From assembly GCA_002385815.1 (NCBI GenBank), contig DGEE01000118.1:3736-25605 (forward strand): a stretch of 21,870 bases of DNA. Reading direction: 5' to 3'. The notes below the pieces were generated by a model, which had not been told where the DNA came from, made no database searches, and saw nothing but the letters and a program-made list of their open reading frames with translations. This document shows positions 1 through 6,657 of the stretch, one piece after another. Both the position numbers and the translations under genes were made by a program. How positions within the stretch are numbered: position 1 is the first letter of the stretch; every line of letters starts with the position of its first letter. The stretch comes from Hungateiclostridiaceae bacterium UBA3934 (GTDB lineage Bacteria; Bacillota; Clostridia; Acetivibrionales; DTU013).

Positions 1-26
1 GTATACATGTGTCGTGTCTGGCATCT

Positions 27-398
27 TTAATTTATATAGAAATCCAGGATGTCTTCTATGCTGATGACGCCTCTTACTATATCGCCGTCCAGTACGGGCA
101 TCGCGATGATGTTGTTTTCTCTGAGCCTTCTGGCAACGGTGAGGACTTCTTCGTTTATCGATGCTGTGATCACATCTTTTGACATGACCCATTCGACAGG
201 ACATTGGTCGATATGACCGGGTGTAATCAGAAATCTGTATATATCGGCCTTGACGATCATGCCGACCAGCTTGTCGTCTTTATCCACCACAGGTGCGCCG
301 TTTATTTTCATATCACTCATTTTTTGCAGTGCATCCTCGATAGTCTCCTCCGGACGTATCGTCATGAAGTTTTTCTTCATGAGCTTGTAGATCTTCAT
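27..398 (-). CDS. Small protein made of two CBS domains
   Basis: This 123-residue soluble protein is built almost wholly from a tandem CBS pair (Bateman module). CBS1 spans about residues 6-58, with the typical GAPVVDKDDKLVGMIV strand-turn-strand. CBS2 spans about 70-122, with AMPVLDGDIVRGVISIEDIL. There is no enzyme, channel or DNA-binding domain and no membrane segment. CBS pairs commonly bind adenine nucleotides (AMP, ATP, SAM), and some CBS-only Firmicute proteins (DarB/CbpB) bind c-di-AMP, so a regulatory role is inferred. The ATG at 398 is preceded by a good GAGGTGAT Shine-Dalgarno site. The gene is divergent from a c-di-AMP riboswitch and an ion-transport operon, which makes a link to that nucleotide plausible but unproven. 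The fold is certain from sequence; the ligand is not. Confidence 0.9.
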   Translation of the reverse strand: MKIYKLMKKNFMTIRPEETIEDALQKMSDMKINGAPVVDKDDKLVGMIVKADIYRFLITPGHIDQCPVEWVMSKDVITASINEEVLTVARRLRENNIIAMPVLDGDIVRGVISIEDILDFYIN

Positions 399-429
399 TT
401 CATCACCTCACTTTCCTGTTTCTGCATTT

Positions 430-438
430 ATTATATCA
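430..438 (-). promoter_or_regulatory. Likely extended -10 promoter of the CBS-domain gene
   Basis: On the minus strand the sequence TGATATAAT (reverse complement of 430-438) is an extended -10 element, 32 bases upstream of the CBS gene start. No convincing -35 hexamer lies 16-18 bases further upstream, which is common for extended -10 promoters. It sits back to back with the riboswitch promoter on the other strand. Confidence 0.5.
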
Positions 439-492
439 CAAAAAGATATTTAATGCACTAAAGGTGAGCTTTGTGCCCTTGTGAGAAAAATC

Positions 493-520
493 TTTACATA
501 TACGGCTCTTGTGCTATAAT
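493..520 (+). promoter_or_regulatory. Sigma-A promoter of the riboswitch/antiporter operon
   Basis: A TTTACA -35 box (493-498) and a TATAAT -10 box (515-520) are separated by 16 bases. The -10 is extended, since TGC directly precedes it. The predicted transcript would start near 527 and enter the riboswitch aptamer after about 25 nucleotides. Only one base of the -35 departs from consensus, so this should be a strong vegetative promoter. Confidence 0.8.
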
Positions 521-547
521 AGTCATGTTGTTTGATGAGCATATCAA

Positions 548-670
548 GCAAACAAGTCATCTCCGAATTCTATAAAGAAACGGGGGACCCATCATTGGGG
601 TGAATCCTGCCAGGCAGGTAGGGCGACTTGGGCGTCCGAATCCGTCAGCTAACCCCGTAGGAGTGGTCCA
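548..670 (+). promoter_or_regulatory. c-di-AMP riboswitch (ydaO/yuaA class)
   Basis: The conserved core of the ydaO/yuaA aptamer is present in order: CTCCGAATTC at the 5' side, CGGGGGACCC, GGGGTGAATCC, TAGGGCGACTT and CCGAATCCGTCAGCTAACCC. A P1-like helix can be drawn between 556-564 and 660-667 (CTCC with GGAG, extended through A-T, C-G and G-T pairs with one bulge). The class binds cyclic di-AMP and usually shuts off genes for cell-wall hydrolases and for K+ or osmolyte transport when the nucleotide is high. Here it precedes an Mrp-type antiporter and mgtE, consistent with ion homeostasis. The class call is firm because of the motif order; the exact helix ends are estimates by eye. Confidence 0.93.
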
Positions 671-672
671 GG

Positions 673-714
673 AGCGTTGTGTTGCAGTCAGCAGGACTCA
701 GCATGCGCTTTTTT
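673..714 (+). terminator. Intrinsic terminator, expression platform of the riboswitch
   Basis: A long hairpin directly follows the aptamer. AGCG (673-676) pairs with CGCT (706-709). TGTGTTG (678-684) pairs with CAGCATG (699-705), using three G-T pairs. AGTC (686-689) pairs with GACT (695-698), closing a five-base loop. A run of six T (709-714) follows. This is the usual layout for a transcription-attenuating riboswitch. A competing pairing is possible between GCAAACAA (548-555) and 677-685, which would break the terminator's 5' arm. The direction of control (on or off) cannot be read with certainty from sequence. Confidence 0.82.
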
Positions 715-898
715 GCATGGAAAAATCATGCTCTTTCGTGTGGCCAGATTTTGCTTAAGGTCTTTCATGCCTTTGTGGAGAAAAGGGCAGAGTAATAAAA
801 GGCGGATCTGACATTGCAGTTCAGATCTGAGTTTGCTGTTGCAGATTGTGATAAAGCGACGGCGGTACCGCCGCTGTTTTGGGATAAGGGGGATTGTC
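715..898 (+). other. Structured leader between riboswitch terminator and mrpE
   Basis: These 184 bases carry no gene that can be supported but hold three further inverted repeats. GCATG/CATGC lies at 715-731. A nine-pair hairpin lies at 803-829 (GATCTGA/TCAGATC core). A perfect 14-base GC palindrome at 860-873 is followed by TTTT at 877-880, just before the mrpE ribosome binding site. The last could act as a second weak attenuator or influence ribosome access. None resembles a riboswitch class that I recognise. Confidence 0.4.
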
Positions 899-1570
899 TT
901 GCGCAGGCGATCATTCGCTCTCTTTGTGATATTGTTTGCCTTTTGGCTTGTGATTTCATCAGAAGCTGACCTGCAGCATGTTCTGGCTGGAGTGCTCATA
1001 GCCGGCCTGACTGCATGGTTCTGGCATGACCTTGTTCCCAGACTGCCTGAGGTGCCGTCTGCCCGGGAATTGCTGCGTCTGGGCCATTACCTGGTTTTGC
1101 TCATAGTATACGTGATCCAGGCGAATATTGCAGTAGCCAGAACATTACTGTTCTCCCGGCACTCAGTGAAGCCTGTGTTCATGGTATTGGACCCGGGACT
1201 CAACAGTCACTGGGGCAGGATACTCCTTGCCACCTGTATTACTATAACACCGGGCACCATCACAGTGGATATCGACCCGGAAACAGGCTGGTTCATCGTC
1301 CATGCCCTTACGGAAAAAACGGGGATTGATTTGCTGTACTGGCGCCTCATAGATAAGATAAGGAGGCTGGAGACAAGAGAAACGGAAGCAAAGGTACCGG
1401 TGTCGGTCCAACCGGAGATGAAACCACCGGAAACAGAAGATCAAAGGGGTGTAACTCATGCTGTGGATGCTGGCAGGATTGACGGTTCTGATCCTCGTGG
1501 TGCTTGTACGGGCGATTATCGGACCGACAGTGATCGACAGGCTCATTTCGATCAACGCCATCACGAGTAA
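899..1570 (+). CDS. mrpE: Mrp antiporter subunit E
   Basis: MrpE/MnhE is a small membrane subunit of the multi-subunit cation/proton antiporter. Two hydrophobic helices open the protein, a third lies near residues 65-80, and the family hallmark TPGTITVDI follows in the cytoplasmic domain. The TTG at 899 is chosen because AAGGGGG lies six bases upstream; the longer reading from TTG 833 has no ribosome binding site and adds a basic stretch unlike the family. At 223 residues it is longer than the usual ~160. The last ~45 residues are hydrophilic, look unlike MrpE, and are translated from the first 113 bases of mrpF in another frame. A stop in the +1 frame at 1452-1454 lies where the protein would be expected to end, so a small indel may have extended it. 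It is first in the operon. Confidence 0.85.
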   Translation: MRRRSFALFVILFAFWLVISSEADLQHVLAGVLIAGLTAWFWHDLVPRLPEVPSARELLRLGHYLVLLIVYVIQANIAVARTLLFSRHSVKPVFMVLDPGLNSHWGRILLATCITITPGTITVDIDPETGWFIVHALTEKTGIDLLYWRLIDKIRRLETRETEAKVPVSVQPEMKPPETEDQRGVTHAVDAGRIDGSDPRGACTGDYRTDSDRQAHFDQRHHE

Positions 1571-1769
1571 GATAAGTGTTGTTATTTTGCTGATTGCTTT
1601 TACCAAATATGAATATGGTCTGATAGATATATCAGTCGTTTATATGATGTGCGGATTCGCAGGAGGGCTTTGGATCCTGAGGGTACTCACTCCCGGCGAC
1701 TGGCAGTTGAGACTGCCCGGAATGAAAGGATTTGAAGGGGACAAAGAGGAAGTGGTTTCGGATGATTAA
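1458..1769 (+). CDS. mrpF: Mrp antiporter subunit F
   Basis: MrpF/MnhF is a three-helix membrane subunit of about 90-100 residues; this one has 103. The family pattern is clear: RAIIGPTVIDRLISINAI after the first helix, then two more hydrophobic helices ending GFAGGLWILRVL. The ATG at 1458 has AAAGGGGTG eight bases upstream. The gene starts inside the 3' end of mrpE and its TAA overlaps the mrpG start by eight bases, implying translational coupling. Confidence 0.92.
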   Translation: MLWMLAGLTVLILVVLVRAIIGPTVIDRLISINAITSKISVVILLIAFTKYEYGLIDISVVYMMCGFAGGLWILRVLTPGDWQLRLPGMKGFEGDKEEVVSDD

Positions 1770-2073
1770 ATGGATAGCTTATGCATGCTTTTTGGGTTCG
1801 TTCCTGGCCTTCGGGCTCGGGACACTGGGGTTGTTCAGATTTCCGGATTCATACACCAGGATGCATGCAGTCGGAATGGGCGATACGCTGGGCGTGGGAT
1901 TGGCAGTTCTCGGATTATTGTTCCTGAGTCCCGGATGGTCAGTGAGGATCAAGCTGATCGTCATAATGCTGCTGTTCTGGCTGATAAATACAACCATGAC
2001 ACACCTGGTGGCCAAAGCCGGATTGATCCACGGCGTGCAGCCAACTAAAGAGACAAAGCTGAGGAAGGGGTAA
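1762..2073 (+). CDS. mrpG: Mrp antiporter subunit G
   Basis: MrpG/MnhG is a three-helix subunit of about 100-120 residues; this reading gives 103. The signature FRFPDSYTRMHAVGMGDTLG follows the first helix and matches the family's DxYxRxHA...TLG motif. I choose ATG 1762, which overlaps the mrpF stop as ATGATTAA and has AGAGGAAG upstream. A TTG at 1732 would add ten polar residues and has no ribosome binding site. The C-terminus is basic and hydrophilic, as expected for the cytoplasmic end. Confidence 0.92.
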   Translation: MIKWIAYACFLGSFLAFGLGTLGLFRFPDSYTRMHAVGMGDTLGVGLAVLGLLFLSPGWSVRIKLIVIMLLFWLINTTMTHLVAKAGLIHGVQPTKETKLRKG

Positions 2074-2077
2074 GCCT

Positions 2078-2329
2078 ATGGATTTTATTGCTGCCGACTA
2101 CTGGCTGATAGCGCTTATGTCCATACTGGTAGTGGCGTCACTGGCCATGTATTTTATAAAGAATCTGATACATGCGGTGATCGTATTCGGAGCATACAGT
2201 CTTGTCATGGTTGTCATATGGCTGCTGATGAATACTCCTGACCTTGCGATCACAGAAGCCGCAGCCGGGATCTGCACCACAGTCATGATGATGGTGGTCA
2301 TTTTCCGGACGAAAAGAAGGGAGGAATAG
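2078..2329 (+). CDS. MrpA C-terminal domain protein, DUF4040/MbhD-like
   Basis: This 83-residue, three-helix protein matches the first part of the MrpA C-terminal region, encoded as a separate gene as in MbhD of archaeal membrane-bound hydrogenases. The hallmark is NTPDLAITEAAAG (compare the usual APDxALTEAAVG), followed by a methionine-rich helix. In classic bacterial MrpA this segment is fused behind the NuoL-like domain. The ATG at 2078 has AGGAAGGGG upstream, four bases after the mrpG stop. It probably helps form the ion path between the small subunits and the antiporter-like subunits. Confidence 0.88.
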   Translation: MDFIAADYWLIALMSILVVASLAMYFIKNLIHAVIVFGAYSLVMVVIWLLMNTPDLAITEAAAGICTTVMMMVVIFRTKRREE

Positions 2330-2334
2330 CCGCG

Positions 2335-2631
2335 ATGATCAGGAAAATTATGATCCTGCTGGCAGTTCTTGTGGCTGCCTATGGTGTACTGATCGCGGTG
2401 GCAGAACTCCCACCATACGGGATGTCGGACAATCCTGTCCACAACCAGGTTTCTGAGCGCTATATCAATGATGCCCTTGAAGATACCGGCGCATTGAACA
2501 TGGTAACATCCATCGTATTGGATTACAGGGCATACGACACGATGTTTGAGACGATAGTACTGTTTACCGCTGCCCTTGCTGTGGTGATTACCCTGAAGTC
2601 CGATAAAAGAAAGGAGCGGAGCGGAAAATGA
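2335..2631 (+). CDS. MrpA extreme C-terminal domain protein, MbhE-like
   Basis: This 98-residue protein has a first helix at residues 4-22, a soluble loop, and a second helix near residues 72-87. The loop and second helix carry NMVTSIVLDYRAYDTMFE followed by TIVLFTAALAVV. That matches the last part of MrpA (NxVTxILVDxRxxDTxGExxVL), which is a free subunit (MbhE) in archaeal complexes. One usual glycine (DTxGE) is phenylalanine here. The start at 2335 follows GGGAGG at the previous gene's end, and its stop overlaps the mrpB start as ATGA. Confidence 0.86.
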   Translation: MIRKIMILLAVLVAAYGVLIAVAELPPYGMSDNPVHNQVSERYINDALEDTGALNMVTSIVLDYRAYDTMFETIVLFTAALAVVITLKSDKRKERSGK

Positions 2632-3053
2632 GAGATTTTATTTTAAAACGAGTAGCCGCTTTGATCCTGCCTTTTGTCTGCGTATATGGGTTTTACGTGA
2701 TCTTTCACGGTCATATTTCTCCGGGTGGCTCCTTTGCCGGAGGCATCATAGTGGGTCTCAGCTTTATTGCATTTTCCACCATCTATGGCATTGAAAAAGG
2801 CCGCGCCAAGCTGTCCGAAGACGTGCTCACATGGACAGAGAGCTTTGGTACATTGTGGTACGGGATAATGGGCATGGTGGGCATTTTCAAAGGAGTGCCA
2901 TTTCTGGCGAACAAGCTGGCAGGTATAGATCTCGGGCTGCCGGGAGAGCTCTTTTCGTCAGGGCTCATTTCCTATATAGGTCTGGGAGTCGGCATAAGGG
3001 TAGCAAGTACCATGATCACCATATTCTTTACCTTGATGGAGGATGAAGAGTGA
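2628..3053 (+). CDS. mrpB: Mrp antiporter subunit B
   Basis: MrpB/MnhB is a four-helix membrane subunit of about 140 residues; this one has 141. The diagnostic HGHISPGGSFAGG lies at about residues 27-39, between helices 1 and 2. The C-terminus GLGVGIRVASTMITIFFTL is also typical. It starts inside the preceding stop (ATGA overlap) and ends overlapping the mrpC GTG start, so B and C are tightly coupled. Confidence 0.94.
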   Translation: MRDFILKRVAALILPFVCVYGFYVIFHGHISPGGSFAGGIIVGLSFIAFSTIYGIEKGRAKLSEDVLTWTESFGTLWYGIMGMVGIFKGVPFLANKLAGIDLGLPGELFSSGLISYIGLGVGIRVASTMITIFFTLMEDEE

Positions 3054-3520
3054 GAATATTGCTGGAAAAACTGATTGTCAATTATCCATATTTCTTTGCT
3101 GTGATTTTATTCGTGATCGGAGTGCTGACTGTGCTTACCCGGTCCAACCTGTTCAAAAAGCTGCTCGGGATAAATATCATGGAAAGTGCTGTCTTTATTT
3201 TGTTTATTGCTGCCGGGAATATCAGGGGAGGTACTGATCCGATCCTGGACACCTCGAAACCGGAGGCCGTATATATAAATCCGCTGCCATCGGCTTTGAT
3301 GCTGACTGGCATAGTTGTCAGCGTGAGTGTCACGGCTTTCGCACTGTCACTGATAATCAGGCTGTACAGAGAATATGGCACTGCTGATGCCCGGCAGATT
3401 GCTCAGATGAGGAATTCTGCGTTAAAAGCAGCTGACCAGGCCGGAAGGGATAACTACAGGCATCCGGATCGCTCAAATGGGAAACGGGGTGACAAAAATG
3501 ACAGAAGCAATCAAATTTAA
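3050..3520 (+). CDS. mrpC: Mrp antiporter subunit C (NuoK-like)
   Basis: MrpC is the homologue of the complex I subunit NuoK, with three helices in about 110-120 residues. Helices lie near residues 14-30, 40-55 and 80-103. The NuoK-like stretch LLGINIMESAVFILFI and the later DPILDTSKPEA...NPLPSALMLTGIVVSVS are typical. It begins at GTG 3050 with GGAGG seven bases upstream and overlaps the mrpB stop. At 156 residues it carries a ~40-residue hydrophilic tail rich in Asn, Arg and Asp. The end of that tail overlaps the start of mrpD by 23 bases. Confidence 0.92.
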   Translation: MRILLEKLIVNYPYFFAVILFVIGVLTVLTRSNLFKKLLGINIMESAVFILFIAAGNIRGGTDPILDTSKPEAVYINPLPSALMLTGIVVSVSVTAFALSLIIRLYREYGTADARQIAQMRNSALKAADQAGRDNYRHPDRSNGKRGDKNDRSNQI

Positions 3521-5081
3521 CCTCCCTGTGTTTGTTGTCATTGCACCTCTGTTCATTGCTATAGTCCTCCCCGTATTTGCCCGTCGGATACGACTGGCAG
3601 AAGGTATGGTTATATTTGTCGGGGTGCTGGGGCTGGCAGGTGCTTTGTTTCTGGCTCATATCGTACTTGACCGGAACAGCGGCACCTGGATCTATCAAAT
3701 GGGCGGCTGGCCGGCTCCGTGGGGTATTGAGCTTACAGTGGGCAATCTGGCAGCATCTTTCCTGCTGGTCGTGATGGGTGTCAGTTTGCCGGTGTCATTG
3801 TTTGCTGTCGGCAACCTCACACATGAGGTGGGAGGCAAGCAGCGGACAGCACGCTTTTATACACTGTTCCTGCTTCTGGTCGGAGCCCTTGCGGGAATGG
3901 CATTGACCAATGACATTTTCAACACTTATGTTCTGGTTGAAGTAGCCACACTGAGTTGCTGCGGTTTAGTAAGCTCCCGCAGACATCCGCGGGCTGCAGA
4001 AGCCGCGTTCACATATCTCATGCTGGCGACTTTGGGCTCTGCCCTGGTGTTGTGCGGGATCGGCTTCATATATACGATTACCGGACATCTGAATATGGGA
4101 TTTGCTTCGCAGGCACTGAATGAAATCTGGCAGACAAAACGGCATGTAGTTTGGATGGCCATGAGTCTTGTTTTTGTCGGGTTCGCTGTCAAATCAGCAC
4201 TTTTTCCGTTGCATGTCTGGCTACCGGATGCGCATTCCTCCGCACCGTCTCCGGCCAGTGCCATTTTATCCGGGCTGGCCATAAAGGGATATATGATCTG
4301 CCTTTTGAAGTTTTTTTACAGTGTTTTCGGACCAGGCTTGATTAAGGAATTCGCCATGGACAGGTTACTGGTGCTGGCGGGTATGATCGCGATCATTGCA
4401 GGATCGGTGATGGCTATTCCTCAGGACGATCTGAAACGGCGGCTGGCATTTTCGACCGTTGGTCAGGCAGGCTACATTTTCCTGGGCTTTGGGCTTATGA
4501 ATAAAGACGGATTGGCGGGCGCATTATTCTATCTCGCCAGTCATGCGGTGATAAAATCGACTCTGTTCTTATCAGCGGGCGCTATGATTTCTGCCACGAA
4601 GAAGAGGAAAATCAGTGAACTGGCCGGTGTCGGCCGAAGGATGCCGGTAACGATGGCAGCCTTTACGGCAGCCAGTCTGGGTCTGATAGGCATACCGCTG
4701 TTTTCCGGCTTTATCGGCAAGTGGTATCTGATCACCGGAAGTATTGAGGCAGGGAGTTTCCTGCCGACAGTTGTGATCATTGCCGGCAGTGTGCTTTGTG
4801 CAACTTACCTTTTCCCGGTGATCCGGGTCGCCTGGTTTGAGTCGGCACCGAAGGAACCGCAAAAAGCTGCGGCACAGGAAACAGGGGATGCCGCTGTGCA
4901 GCGGGAGACAGCGGAGGTGCAGGAGGGTCCTGTACAGCATGGACAACTGAAGGATCCCGGTATTTTGCAGAAGCTTGCGCTGGTACTGCTGACAGTAGCT
5001 ATAATCGTATTGGGGACCGTGCCCGGGCCGCTCCTTGAGTTGGCCAAAAGAGCCGCCGCTGAGTTGCTGGTGCTCCGTTAG
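3498..5081 (+). CDS. mrpD: Mrp antiporter subunit D, proton-pumping NuoN/NuoM-like
   Basis: This 527-residue membrane protein belongs to the proton-translocating transporter family shared with complex I (about 14 helices). The key charges are visible: Glu148 in YVLVEVATL (helix 5), Lys232 in GFAVKSALFPLHVWLPDAH (helix 7) and Lys263 in SGLAIKGYM (helix 8). GFIGKWYL gives the helix-12 lysine. ATG 3498 is preferred over ATG 3477 because GGGGTG lies six bases before it. A polar Gln/Glu/Ala-rich loop of about 45 residues sits before the last helix. It is the first of three such subunits in a row and matches MbhH/MrpD by position after mrpC. Confidence 0.92.
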   Translation: MTEAIKFNLPVFVVIAPLFIAIVLPVFARRIRLAEGMVIFVGVLGLAGALFLAHIVLDRNSGTWIYQMGGWPAPWGIELTVGNLAASFLLVVMGVSLPVSLFAVGNLTHEVGGKQRTARFYTLFLLLVGALAGMALTNDIFNTYVLVEVATLSCCGLVSSRRHPRAAEAAFTYLMLATLGSALVLCGIGFIYTITGHLNMGFASQALNEIWQTKRHVVWMAMSLVFVGFAVKSALFPLHVWLPDAHSSAPSPASAILSGLAIKGYMICLLKFFYSVFGPGLIKEFAMDRLLVLAGMIAIIAGSVMAIPQDDLKRRLAFSTVGQAGYIFLGFGLMNKDGLAGALFYLASHAVIKSTLFLSAGAMISATKKRKISELAGVGRRMPVTMAAFTAASLGLIGIPLFSGFIGKWYLITGSIEAGSFLPTVVIIAGSVLCATYLFPVIRVAWFESAPKEPQKAAAQETGDAAVQRETAEVQEGPVQHGQLKDPGILQKLALVLLTVAIIVLGTVPGPLLELAKRAAAELLVLR

Positions 5082-5104
5082 GGGCAAAGGGGGAGAATAT
5101 ACTG

Positions 5105-6643
5105 ATGCTTTATCTTATTCTGGCTTTAATAAGCGGAGTCGCCGGCGGTCTGCTCGTGTTGCTGACCGGTCGGAACAGACACAGTTTGAGCAATTTCATC
5201 ACCTTGTTTTTCTCTGCATCTGCTGCTTTTTTCTGCTGGCGGGTGGCTTTTCTGGTATTTGCCGGAGAAAGGGTCAGGTTCGGCTGGAAGCCCGGAGAAC
5301 TGCAGTGGAGTCTTGATCCTGATCCGCTGGGCGCTGTGTTTGGACTGATTGCCTCTACATTATGGCTTTTCGCGGCGGTGTATTCTTTCGGATATATGGC
5401 GGGGAAAGAAAGGCAGCGCACTTATTACGCCTTTTTCCTTCTGTCTCTCAGTGTGACAGTCGGAGTTGCTTTTTCAGGCAATCTGGTCACCCTGTATTTG
5501 TTTTATGAACTGCTCACCCTCACCACCTATCCGCTGGTGATCCATGACCGCACCTCCGGGGCAGTGAGGGCAGGCAGTAAATATATCCTGTACAATCTTT
5601 CCGGAGCAGGGGCGATCCTCATTGCAATCATTACTACTCACAGTTGCGTCGGGAATCCGGATTTTGCAGATGGGATAGTCCTGGCAGGATGTGATTCACC
5701 TGTGCTGGGCTGGCTGCTTGTGATGTTTATCATCGGATTTGGTGTCAAAGCTGCGATAATGCCGCTGCATCGCTGGCTGCCCGAAGCCATGGCTGCACCG
5801 ACACCGGTCAGCGCTCTGCTGCATGCCGTGGCGGTGGTCTACTCAGGTGTTTTTGGTATCCTGAGGGTCGTGTATTCCGTATTCGGGTATGAGCTTATCG
5901 GGCAGTTGAGTTTCAGCAAAGTGCTTCCGTGGCTTGCAGCCTTCACCATTTTGGCCGGGGTGCTGATCGCCCTGCGGCAGGACATTCTGAAACGCAGACT
6001 GGCTTATCAGACTGTCAGCCATCTTTCATATATCCTGCTTGGAGCTTTCACATTGGAGCCATGGGGTCTGGCAGGAGCATTGATGCATATGATCAGTTAT
6101 CCGATGATGAAAATGACCCTGTTTTTCTGTGCCGGTATAATCACGGAGAAGACCGGTGAGACCAGGATCAGCAGGATGGCCGGGATCGGACGGATACTGC
6201 CCGGCACGATGGCAGCTTTTGCAGTGGCAGCTTTGGGGATGGTCGGCATGCTGCCGCTGAATACCTTCTGGGGCAAGTATTATCTGATGAAAGGCAGCGT
6301 TGCAGGAGGTATGTGGCCACTGGCTACGGTACTTGCCGTCAGTGGTCTCCTCAATGCCGCCTGTTTCATACCCGTTGTCGTGAATGCATTCCGTGGAGTG
6401 AGGTCACCGGATCGTACAGGCGGAGATGCGTTACAGGGCGGGGAGATACGATCTGGTACAGATTCCGGAGCCTTTGGTGACGGAAATGATGGGAATGTCT
6501 TGTCCCGTATTCTGAAAGACAGAAGGATGGCATTGATGTTCGTACCGGCCTTGCTCCTGGTCCTGATGTCGATTGTGACCGGGCTGTTGCCTGGAATAGT
6601 CTGGCCAGGGGTTCAGGCCGTAACAGACTGGTTTTTCCAGTGA
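5105..6643 (+). CDS. Second antiporter-like subunit, MrpA N-terminal/NuoL-like
   Basis: This 512-residue polytopic protein is of the proton-conducting transporter family. Glu135 (YLFYELLTLTTYP) and Lys215 (GFGVKAAIMPLHRWLPEA) are conserved. The stretch PTPVSALLHAVAVVYSGVF resembles the NuoL/MrpA pattern ALLHAAxMVxAG. It keeps His240 but has Tyr where MrpA often has lysine (Tyr246). TFWGKYYLMKGS supplies the helix-12 lysine. Its ATG follows AAAGGGGGAG, 23 bases after mrpD. It lacks the long C-terminal extension of MrpA, whose two C-terminal domains are encoded upstream as separate genes. It may take the place of the MrpA N-terminal module, though which of the three subunits fills that role is inferred. 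Confidence 0.85.
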   Translation: MLYLILALISGVAGGLLVLLTGRNRHSLSNFITLFFSASAAFFCWRVAFLVFAGERVRFGWKPGELQWSLDPDPLGAVFGLIASTLWLFAAVYSFGYMAGKERQRTYYAFFLLSLSVTVGVAFSGNLVTLYLFYELLTLTTYPLVIHDRTSGAVRAGSKYILYNLSGAGAILIAIITTHSCVGNPDFADGIVLAGCDSPVLGWLLVMFIIGFGVKAAIMPLHRWLPEAMAAPTPVSALLHAVAVVYSGVFGILRVVYSVFGYELIGQLSFSKVLPWLAAFTILAGVLIALRQDILKRRLAYQTVSHLSYILLGAFTLEPWGLAGALMHMISYPMMKMTLFFCAGIITEKTGETRISRMAGIGRILPGTMAAFAVAALGMVGMLPLNTFWGKYYLMKGSVAGGMWPLATVLAVSGLLNAACFIPVVVNAFRGVRSPDRTGGDALQGGEIRSGTDSGAFGDGNDGNVLSRILKDRRMALMFVPALLLVLMSIVTGLLPGIVWPGVQAVTDWFFQ

Positions 6644-6657
6644 TGGGAGGTAAGACT

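Noticed and set aside
716..757. 13-codon open frame (ATG at 716) just after the riboswitch terminator, as a leader peptide
   Set aside because: No Shine-Dalgarno site, since the T-run lies directly upstream, and no codon bias that would suggest attenuation.
833..898. Longer mrpE start at TTG 833
   Set aside because: No ribosome binding site precedes it, and the added 22 residues are basic and unlike MrpE. TTG 899 has AAGGGGG at good spacing.
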